From Cavia porcellus (lineage: Eukaryota > Chordata > Mammalia > Rodentia > Caviidae), in contig NW_026947488.1 of NCBI RefSeq assembly GCF_034190915.1, positions 7,202,501 to 7,266,500 of the forward strand: a DNA stretch of 64,000 nucleotides. Reading direction: 5' to 3'. The notes under the pieces are model-generated. The model was not told the origin of the DNA and did not search any database. It saw nothing but the letters and a program-made list of their open reading frames with translations. Position numbers and translations under genes: made by a program. This document shows, one piece after another, positions 56,735 through 64,000 of this stretch. Positions within the stretch are counted from its first letter, which is position 1; every line of letters begins with the position of its first letter.

Positions 56735-56850
56735 CTCCGCCTCTTCATCTCTGCTCCCTCCTGGACTGTGAGGGCCTCCGATGCTCATTCCAGCTCCTGG
56801 AACTGGATGCACAATTGGTGCTTGGCAGATAATCGTCGCATGAATGAATG
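56735..56850 (+). repeat. L2/MIR-class old repeat fragment
   Basis: Contains 'cctggactgtgagggcctcc', 'ggtgcttggcagataatcgt' and 'gcatgaatgaatgtaaag', the usual 3' order of an ancient mammalian interspersed repeat. It would lie in the CASS4 3' UTR. Confidence 0.45.
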
Positions 56851-57159
56851 TAAAGCATGCACGCCTTTAACCAGCGCACAAGGCCATCTCCACGGCGATA
56901 TCACTTCCAACACTGATGCCGTATGCCCCACATGTCACCCCCAGCTTCACGGTGTCTGTACTTAACACCTAACTGTCTTCTCTGCCCCCTGTGGGTAAGT
57001 CAGTGTCCTGGGTGGCTCAGCCCCTGGGTGCTGCGGACCCTGGGTGCTGTGGACCCTGGATGTCCCGCGTCTGCTCCAGCTGTGGAGCTTGTCGCACTAG
57101 ACCGAGCTGCACAGGCTGTCACTAGGAGAGTTAACCTCGGAGGAAGGCGGTGGAAGGGC

Positions 57160-57567
57160 TCACTCCAGCGTCTCTCTGAACTGCCTGCTGTGATGCTCCA
57201 GCTTCTCGGCCTCGGCCCGGAGGAGCCCCAGGGCTGTGGGGCTCGGGTACTTGAGCACGGCGGTCTTGGTGGCCAGCGCCAGGCCCTTGAGCAGGCCGCA
57301 CAGGTGGCTGCTGCTACACAGGATCTCGTTACGCACATCCCTCTCCTGGGTCTCCTTGCACAGCGTGTCCACCAGCTTCTGGCCCACCGTGATGACCAGC
57401 TTGCTCTGCGTGATGAGGACGTCGGGGGGCTGGCTGGTGCCGAGGCTGCTGTGAAGTGCACGGATGGCTTTGAAGAGTGCCCCGAAATAGAGCCGGCAGT
57501 GTTCCGAAAGGTGGACCTTCCTCTCCGGGCTCAGCCGGCTTGGAGGTCGGGGTAGAGAGCTTGGAGC
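57160..57567 (-). CDS. CASS4: CASS4 last coding exon
   Basis: A 408-base coding part after CCCCTCTAG, encoding APSSLPRPPSRLSPERKVHL and the C-terminal helical domain, ending GAG TGA at 57160. An upstream in-frame GTG is not a start; the exon is internal to the protein. Confidence 0.92.
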   Translation of the reverse strand, partial: APSSLPRPPSRLSPERKVHLSEHCRLYFGALFKAIRALHSSLGTSQPPDVLITQSKLVITVGQKLVDTLCKETQERDVRNEILCSSSHLCGLLKGLALATKTAVLKYPSPTALGLLRAEAEKLEHHSRQFRETLE

Positions 57568-58442
57568 CTAGAGGGGAGGAAGAGACAGATCAGTAGGAGA
57601 TCAACCAGCAAGCTGTGGTCGTCTTCCTTTTCCTGTTTTTGCTCAACTTGCAAGATTTTTTTAAAGATAAAAAAATAGTTTCATTCGGGAAATCAATGTT
57701 ATAACATTTGTCTAACAAATTGATGTGTTCGAGGCAGTGTTAGCACCTCGGTAACCAAGAGGAACCCATTCTAAGAAACATGTTAGCAATGACTAAATTT
57801 ATAACATTCAAAAGTGCAAGAAAAGGTTGGGGTGTAGCTCAGTGGTAGAGGATGCGCTTAGCATGTCCAAGGCCGGGGGTTCAATACCTGTCAGAAAGAA
57901 AGGAGCAGTTGGGAGGCTGAAGCAGGAGGGTTACTGTGAGTTCAAGGCCAGCCTGACCTACCTAATGAGACCCTGCTTCAAAAAAGAAAAAAGAAAAAAA
58001 GGAAAAAAGATAATCCCAGCACTTGAGAGGCTGAGGCAGCAGGATCAGCACAGGTTTGAGGCCAGCCTGGACCACATAGCAAGATCCTGTCTCAAAAAAA
58101 TAAAATCAATTTTAAAACTTTTCCAAATTCTTTACTTCCGGTAGCAGAGGCACACGTGAACTCTAAAAGTTTACACAATGAATCAAACAGGCTGACCCTA
58201 CTTATATCTGCCTTACCACAAACATGCTTAAATGCTAAAAGACTTTTATCAAACTTTTACTTTCATGAAATTTACTTTCTGGGAAACAGGATCTCCAGGC
58301 ATAATGGCTCACTTCTGCAACCCCAGCACTCAGGAGGCTGAGGCAGGAGGATCACTGTGGGTTTGAGCCCAACCTGGGCTACAAAGTGAGTTCAAGGTCA
58401 GCCTGAACTGCATAGTGAGATTGTGTCTCCAAAAATGAAGAC

Positions 58443-58483
<41 letters not shown>

Positions 58484-61400
58484 GAGACAGAGAGAGACAT
58501 AGAGAGAGACAGAGAGAGAGAGAATGGGCCAGGGCTGTAAATTATAGAGTGCTTGCTTAACATACGTGAGACCCTCAGCCCTCAGTACTGTGCCGTCACC
58601 ACCACCACCACCAACAACAACACCATATTTGGAAAATGAAACCCAGGACCAGCTTTCAGCACAGTGTGAAGAACAGTGTGGGTGTCAGTGCAGAGGACCC
58701 TTCGGGGCTTGGGGGAATCAAAGAACCAGAGGGGTAAAAACAGGGAGCTGCGAGGAGCCAGAGGCTCCTCTGTCAGTGTCTTAGCTTGGAAACCCCAGCT
58801 CCTGGGAAACGAAAGCCACAGCGTGCCCTGAGCCTGATGCAGGACCACGTGCGGTGCTCTGATGGTTTCAGTGGTCACCATGAGCAGGGATGGCTACTGG
58901 CAGCTGGGGGTTGGGGCCCAGAGCAGCTCATCCCACACACAGGGGAGTGTCTCCCTTGGCCAGATATCCAGTCCCCCGCCATGGCAGGATCCGTCCGCAG
59001 CAGGTGTGATCCCTGCCCCAGCCGCAGCGTGTCACCCAGGAATTCATCAAAGATGCGGACTCCGGGTCCTACTCTGTCCTGCTGTAGGGCAGGCTTGCAG
59101 TGGGCTGAGCCTCTGGGGTTTTAGCGAGCCCGGCAGGTGATTGTGATGTACCCTCAAGTTTGAGATCCACAGGTCCAAGGCAAGGTTCCCAGAAAACTGA
59201 ACAACACCCCTGACTCAGCAAGACGGCAAGCCCAAAGCTCAGGATTTGGGGCTTGGGAGCCAGGCACGAGCAGGCCTGGGTTCTTGCCTCAGTTGGCCTC
59301 GGAGCAGGCTTATGACCTCAGGTGAGGCGTGGGGCCTCTCTGTACTTCGCTCATCCACCCCACTAGCCCGAGGTCTGCATTGTGGAATTCATTGGCTGTT
59401 TGTCAAGCATCAGTCATTCAAAGACAGATTTCACAACTTGTTTACCCTTCTTCCTCATCTCTTTGACATCTGCTGTTCACACTTTGTCTTTAAAGGGCTG
59501 CTGTGTTTGACACACTGTGTCAATGTGAGAAGTTTAGAAGTTTAACTAAGAGACTCAGCAGGAAGCCAGGATCCTTCCTTTGTAAATATCCTCATCCTGT
59601 GCAGGAGGAGGGCAGGGGGATTTTGTGAGAGCTATGCATGCCCTGGAGAAGGGGTGGCCTGTGTATAATACACGGGAGGAGGAGAAGAGGCTTGCTCTGC
59701 CCCCCTTTTTGCTCTGGCTGCTTTTGATGGCTGCTGCCTTGAGGTGCTGCCCCTGTGCCAAGCCACCCTGCCTTGGAGCCAGCTGGTTATGGTCTGAGAC
59801 CTCCAATAACTGTAAACTAAATAAACCTTTCTTCCCTTCATTTTGGGTGTCAGGTATTTTGTCCCAGCACAAGAGAAAAGTAACCAAGACATGGACTCAT
59901 TGTTTCCTTTCATTAATTTAGAGGAAACTTTAAACATTGATAAAGGTAAGGCTACTATCCCACAGAGGAGACAGCTATAAAACTAAGCCAAGGATAATAT
60001 CCTGGATTTTAAAAAAGTAGATATAGTGTCCCAGAGGTGCTAAAGGTACACAAACCCAGCTGTTTTTATTGTTGCCACCACAAACAGAAGCATGAAAATG
60101 TCACCTGACCCACGGTGGCACTGCCCACGGTGCACCGGGCAGTGCAGCAGACGCTTTTGCTGATGGTTAAAGGGTGACCCTTGGCACACTGCGCCCCTGG
60201 GGTTCCTTCCACTGCTGAAAGAGTAAATGCCAAGCCTCCCCCATGCAATCATGCTGTGACAGTGAATTTTCTGCAGCCCAGAGAGGCAACTCTAGGGACA
60301 AATCGCACGCTTCAGGAGTCAGAGAGTGGGTGTGGCACTTACCACGGGCCCTACGTTCTTGTTTTCATCTGACTTTTCTTTCTCTTCCAGCCCAGGTAAC
60401 ATCTGTAAAATAAAGTTCCTTTAAGTGACCAGCTTGAATGGTTTTAGATTACGGTATTGTAACAGAAGACACCAGTATAGGTCAGTTTCTTAGTTGCCAA
60501 GGAAACAGTTCCTGTTGCAGTTCAGATGCTTCTGTCTCCTAGAAACGGGCAGTCACTGTGATGCTCATCGTGAGAACCAATGAAAGACAGCCAGCACTCT
60601 GCCTCTGCTGACCCCATAAAAACCTCCCTCCCTGAGCCTCCGGGGCCTGACATCTTGAGGAACAATTGATTCCTAGTCAGTGTCCATGTGATGTTAAATA
60701 TATCTGCCTCCAAATCCTGGGTGTCGTTTCTGTGTTTCTGTTTGCCTTTGCAGTATAACTGTTTAAATTCACATTAAAGCGTCTGGTTCTCTCCTTATCT
60801 TCTTGTTCACGGCTCTGACTAATAATGCCTTCTTCGACCAAAAGAGATTTTGGCAGCCCGAGGGCTGAGTTTTGCCTACCAATGTGGCTTCACATAATGG
60901 CTCACATAGTTTAAAACATGACATCTGTGTATCAAGAAAATTAAAAGCGTTCAGATTTGGGCTCTTGCATCACCACCTGCTTTGCTGTCACTAGGACTAA
61001 AGTTGTAACTTTCATAAATGCCAGGAAAGCTGATAGTAATAAGATTTTAAAGTCTACTCAACAGCCAGATCTCCTTTTCTTTGGAGACAGGTTCTCAAGA
61101 AAGTGTTCAGACTTGAACGGATGATTCCCCTGCTTCAGCTCCTTGGCTGCTGGGATTACAGGTGTGTGTCACCTCTCCTGGCTTCGACGAATGGATTTCT
61201 AGAAGATTTCTAAAATCCTTGCCAAGTCTAGCTTCGCTGGGTAAACCTGAGCCCCAAATATTTCTGCAGGAAATCCAAATATGAGTCTGTTCTATCTGCC
61301 TTAATATGAAAATGATTATCTGACTTGTTAATAAGATCCATCCCAGAGTTTACTTTCGTGATGACTGATTGATTGACTGACTGGGAAATGGAACCAGTTT

Positions 61401-62805
61401 CTCCGGGTCTCTCCAGAGCCAACATACCGCTGATAAAAGCTCTTGGTATCTCACCTAGTGGTGACTTGCTGGCTACTGGTGACCCCCTTGTCACATCGTT
61501 ATGGACTCTACTCACCTGTTCACTGTCTGTCAGTGCCGGCGGAGGGGAGTGTCCATTTTCCTTCCGTGTAGCAGGAGGAGTATTCTTTTGGTAGGATTCC
61601 ATTTCTTTCTGGGGAAGCTGGACCCATTTTGCACATTTAAATTCTGCATTTGGGGACAACCGCACAAGATCTTCTTTCTCACAGTTCTGCTTAAAAAGGA
61701 GCCTCCCATTAGCAATGACAATAGACACAAACCTCTTGACATCTTCTGGAACATTCCGTGCCACAACGACACACCTCTCAAGGTCATCTATGGTGTTTTG
61801 GACTTTGTCCATGGAAAGGACGTCGAGGGACCACTTGCAGCTGTCCAGGGACTCCTTGGCCTCCAGCAGGCTCTGGTAGGAGTTGGAGATGGTCCGCAGC
61901 TGATCCCGAATTCTAGCCTGAAGGTGACTGTTGTTGAGGTTGCAGGCGATCCCGTGAACGCCTTGGGCAAAATCCAGGAACTGTCTCAAGGCTCCCTCTA
62001 TGTGGTCTGCAGCCCTGTGGATGGCGTGGATGTTGGCCTCCAGCGAGTCCCTGAGCCTCCAGCTCCTGCTTACGAAGAGCAGCAGGCCTGTGGCAGAGCT
62101 GACCACCTCGTGCTGCAGAGCCATCGCCATCTCTCTGGCCATGTCCGCGTCCAGCCAATGCTCCTTGGCAGGCTCCTCTGCAGAGGAGCTGGAGCAGGAG
62201 TCGGTGGATGCAGAGGAGCAGGAAGAGATGACACTGGCCCTGCTGTCGGAGCTGGAGACAGACAGTCTGTCCAGCTCTGGAGAGAGGGAGGCTGTCCAGC
62301 CCGAGATCTGGCCGGGCTGGAGGCCCGCAGGATTCTCTGGAGCCTCCTTGGCTTTTTGAAACTCTTTCTCAGCCAGAGGTAGACTGGATACTGCTTTAGG
62401 GATGTCGTAAATGTTGGGCTTGGTGTTCTGCTGCTCCAGCCGGGGAATCAGAAAGCTCAGAGGCACCTCGTAGCTGACACTTGCATCTGAAGGGCCTGGG
62501 TTCCCAGGTGTGGGGAAGGTGTGGGAAGTGGTTTCCGGAAGGGTGGGCGTTTTCTGCATGGGTGCGTCCTTACACGGTGGACCGAGGCCCCTGCCTCTGC
62601 CGCACAGGGCGCTGTGGGTGGCTGGTCTGGCCTCGGGGGCAGCAGTTGGCTTCGATGCTTTGGTGAAGCTGGCTAGAGACGCATCCCTGACACTGGCCTT
62701 TCCCGGAGACACTGGCATGTCATAAATCCAGTCTGACTTCTGCGGGCTTGGTAAGGTGTTGTAGCCGCCTCTTCTGAAGTCTGCGCTCAGCAGACTGCTC
62801 TGTCC
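57160..62805 (-). CDS. CASS4: CASS4, Cas-family focal-adhesion scaffold (C-terminal 585 residues; 5' part outside)
   Basis: Three coding exons (61516-62805, 60343-60402, 57160-57567) join in phase 0 to 585 residues; human CASS4 has about 786, so some 200 N-terminal residues including the SH3 domain lie beyond 64000. Seen in order, numbered from the first visible residue: substrate-domain motifs YDMP (28-31), YEVP (112-115) and YDIP (133-136), which are SH2-docking sites once phosphorylated; a serine-rich run (about 180-212); a helical serine-rich/four-helix region (HWLDADMAREMAMALQHEVV onward); a short linker exon; and the C-terminal FAT-like helical domain (HCRLYFGALFKAIRALHSSL to RQFRETLE). 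The Src-binding YDYVHL motif of other Cas proteins is not present, as known for CASS4. CASS4 supports FAK activation and focal adhesion, and the locus is linked to Alzheimer risk in humans. Confidence 0.93.
57824..58110 (+). repeat. ID-like SINE and two B1-like copies
   Basis: ID-like 'aaggttggggtgtagctcag' with 'ggggttcaatacctgtcaga' is followed by B1-like bodies at about 57905-57990 and 58010-58110, each with an A-rich tail. Confidence 0.75.
58290..58440 (+). repeat. B1-like SINE with full internal duplication
   Basis: Contains 'aggcataatggctcacttct', 'gcccaacctgggctacaaag' and 'gagttcaaggtcagcctgaa', then the (GA)n tract in place of an A-tail. Confidence 0.85.
58440..58523 (+). repeat. 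(GA)n / (CAGA)n microsatellite
   Basis: GA dinucleotides mixed with CAGA and CATAGA units, grown at the 3' end of a B1-like SINE. Confidence 0.95.
59508..59893 (+). mobile_element. MaLR/MT-type solo LTR
   Basis: It runs from 'tgtttgacacactgtgtcaa' to 'aagtaaccaagaca', with 'aaactaaataaacctttctt' as poly(A) signal region. It is a close relative of the copies at 1-356 (reverse) and 37579-37954, sharing 'cctcatcctgtgcaggagga' and 'ttggagccagctggttatgg'-type blocks. Confidence 0.72.
60343..60402 (-). CDS. CASS4: CASS4 60-base linker exon
   Basis: Encodes MLPGLEEKEKSDENKNVGPV, 20 residues, between the four-helix region and the C-terminal domain. Acceptor TTTTACAG, donor CCGTG|GTAAGT. It is in phase 0 at both ends, so it can be skipped without a frame change. 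Confidence 0.9.
60403..61515 (-). other. CASS4: CASS4 intron
   Basis: Holds a B1-like SINE at 61075-61185 (minus) and an LTR-like patch near 60520-60720 ('gaaccaatgaaagacagcca', 'ccccataaaaacctccctcc'). The large-exon frame runs on past the donor to 61228 but carries no family sequence there. Confidence 0.75.
61075..61185 (-). repeat. B1-like SINE, diverged
   Basis: Contains 'ggagacaggttctcaagaaa', 'cccctgcttcagctccttgg' and 'ctgggattacaggtgtgtgt'. Confidence 0.65.
61516..62805 (-). CDS. CASS4: CASS4 large coding exon
   Basis: A 1290-base exon of 430 codons with acceptor TTTTTTCACAG and donor AACAG|GTGAGT. It carries the tyrosine motifs, the serine-rich run and most of the helical region. 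An open frame continues five codons past the acceptor, through intron sequence. Confidence 0.94.
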
Positions 62806-62869
62806 CTGTGAAAAAACCACACAAAGTTGCCCCAGTGTAGTACAACAAAGGAAGGGCTGACGGGAGCCC

Positions 62870-62970
62870 TTCCTCTTTCCAGGAGCCTGAGACAGCAGGA
62901 TTGCAAGTTCAAGCCCAGCCTGGGCAAGTGAGTAGCTTACAGAGGGCCTGTCTCAAAATTCCAACAAAAC
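62870..62970 (+). repeat. B1-like SINE fragment
   Basis: Contains 'ggagcctgagacagcaggat', 'gcccagcctgggcaagtgag' and 'gcctgtctcaaaattccaac'. Confidence 0.65.
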
Positions 62971-63409
62971 CAACAAAGCAAAGTACATTTCAGTATTGGT
63001 TAAAGTCCACGGCTCCCTGCTCCAGTCCTTCCATGGCACTCAGACGCTCCCAGCTATCTCTGCGTAGCTCCTAGCCTCCTCTCCATGTCCACCATCTCAT
63101 CCCTGCCACGCCCGGGGTGCAGAATACTTATGCCACTGCGTTTCACTTTGCCTGAACGGGTCCTTTTGCCCTGATTGCTCTTCCAATCTTTCCTTTCCAT
63201 CTAACAAACTCCTACGCATCCCTCACAACACTGAGATGCCACCTCTTTTGTAAGGTTCCCCCAGTAACCTTGGGTGTAAGTGTAGCTATAGCACGTGTGG
63301 TAGAATCTAATGATCGGTATGGATTACAAAGAAGCAAGTGGGGTTTACACCCAAACCAAAGCACGCTTTACCACAGTGCATCTGTGAGGGGACTCAGGTC
63401 AGAAGCAAT

Positions 63410-63548
63410 TATTTGACACCTGCTGAGCTCTTGATCTGTGCCAGGGATTGCTCTGGGTGCTTTGCTATGAATATCCTGCTTCATTTTCCCCAGTAAGAAG
63501 TAAGACACTGAAACATGGAGAAGTTCAATGACTGTCAAGCCACATAAC
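63410..63548 (-). repeat. MIR-like old SINE
   Basis: The order 'ctcttgatctgtgccaggga', 'gctctgggtgctttgctatg', 'cttcattttccccagtaaga' and 'tgtcaagccacataacc' follows a reversed MIR. Confidence 0.6.
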
Positions 63549-63559
63549 CAATCCTATTC

Positions 63560-63692
63560 ATGAACACCAGCACTTGGGAGGCTGAGGCAGGAGGATCACC
63601 ATGAGTTCAAGGCCAGCTTGGACTATCTAGTGAGTTCAAAGCCGGTTGAACTACACTGTGAGAGCCTGTCTCTAAATAATTAAATAAATACC
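63560..63692 (+). repeat. B1-like SINE
   Basis: Contains 'cagcacttgggaggctgagg', the duplicated 'gagttcaaggccagcttgg' and 'gagttcaaagccggttgaac', and an (AAAT)n tail. Confidence 0.86.
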
Positions 63693-63759
63693 AGTGCAGT
63701 TAGGGATTTTGCCTTGAAGGTGAGACTTCGCCAAGAGGAATTTGCATTCTGATTTTTTG

Positions 63760-64000
63760 ATTGAGTTCTGCAGGTTGGATCTGAAATGCTCCTGAAAGTT
63801 TTGTGTGCTGAAACCTTGGTGTCCAGCCTGTGATGCTATTGGGAGGTGGTGGAACATTAAGAGGTTCTAGTTGGGGGATGTCATCAGAGGTGCCCTGAAG
63901 GGGATTTGGGACCCAGTGCCTTCCCCTTTCTCTCTGCAGATTGACCGTCATGAGGTGAATACCCTTGCTCCTGTGCACACTCCCACCATGATGTCCTGCA
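63760..64000 (+). mobile_element. MaLR-type LTR, cut by the window edge
   Basis: The order 'gtgctgaaaccttggtgtcc', 'gatgctattgggaggtggtg' and 'gtcatcagaggtgccctgaa' follows MST/MLT1-like MaLR LTRs. The 3' end lies outside. Confidence 0.55.

Larger units (their letters stand above)
57568..60342 (-). other. CASS4: CASS4 intron before the last exon
   Basis: Holds an ID-like SINE (57824-57890), B1-like SINEs (57905-58110 and 58290-58440), a (GA)n tract and an LTR (59508-59893). Positions 58560-59500 and 59950-60300 show no gene. Confidence 0.8.
62806..64000 (-). other. CASS4: CASS4 intron, right edge of window
   Basis: No further CASS4 exon was found. It contains B1-like SINEs (62870-62965 and 63560-63690), a MIR-like stretch (about 63410-63545) and a MaLR-type LTR from about 63760 to the edge. 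Confidence 0.75.

Noticed and set aside
61501..62382. A 293-codon open frame on the plus strand
   Set aside because: It is the antisense of the CASS4 large exon; the sense frame carries clear CASS4 sequence with splice sites.
1..64000. A new biological system such as a defence island or gene cluster
   Set aside because: All well-supported genes belong to known mammalian families in conserved order; nothing in the remaining sequence carries coding signals strong enough to propose a new system.

Overview
The window is nuclear DNA of a placental mammal. It is intron-rich, with GT-AG split genes, vertebrate-type poly(A) signals, one CpG-island promoter and a very high load of short SINEs. The SINEs are B1-like (7SL-derived, with the internal duplication typical of rodent B1) and ID-like (tRNA-derived, ending in a GGTACCA-type 3' part). 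MaLR-type LTRs, one decayed L1 and old MIR/L2 fragments are also present. This mix points to a rodent. The ID-like consensus resembles what I recall from castorimorph rodents (beaver, kangaroo rat) more than mouse or rat, but I hold the species call loosely.

The gene content matches the block on human 20q13.31, here in reverse order. FAM209 (minus, 12543-14001) is a complete two-exon gene. RTF2 (minus, 16754-50684) is complete, with nine coding exons giving 308 residues. GCNT7 (plus, 31029-35681) is complete, with three coding exons giving 428 residues, and lies antisense inside the 20.7-kb intron 5 of RTF2. CASS4 (minus, 57160-62805) is represented by its last three coding exons (585 residues); the SH3-encoding 5' exons lie beyond the right edge. 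I rebuilt every exon by reading the splice sites and checking that phases join without a break.

Region by region: 1-12480 is a GC-rich, gene-free intergenic stretch 3' of FAM209 with many SINEs and an L1 3' end. FAM209 follows with a CRE-like promoter element and an intronic minisatellite. Positions 14110-16398 are a short gap with no gene seen. RTF2 then covers about 34 kb, mostly intron, with its CpG-island promoter at about 50530-51110. Positions 51110-56209 are the RTF2-CASS4 gap, holding LTR remnants. CASS4 fills the right end.

The four genes are neighbours by conserved synteny rather than a pathway: RTF2 acts at replication forks, GCNT7 is a Golgi glycosyltransferase relative, FAM209 is a sperm acrosome factor and CASS4 is a focal-adhesion scaffold. 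I found no bacterial-style system, CRISPR array, RNA gene or clearly new gene. The most interesting points are the missing catalytic glutamate in GCNT7 (Arg at residue 311), an upstream ORF overlapping the GCNT7 start as ATGA, a minisatellite of decoy splice acceptors in RTF2 intron 7 that leaves an open frame through the intron, tandem NAG acceptors, and an in-frame 60-base CASS4 exon.
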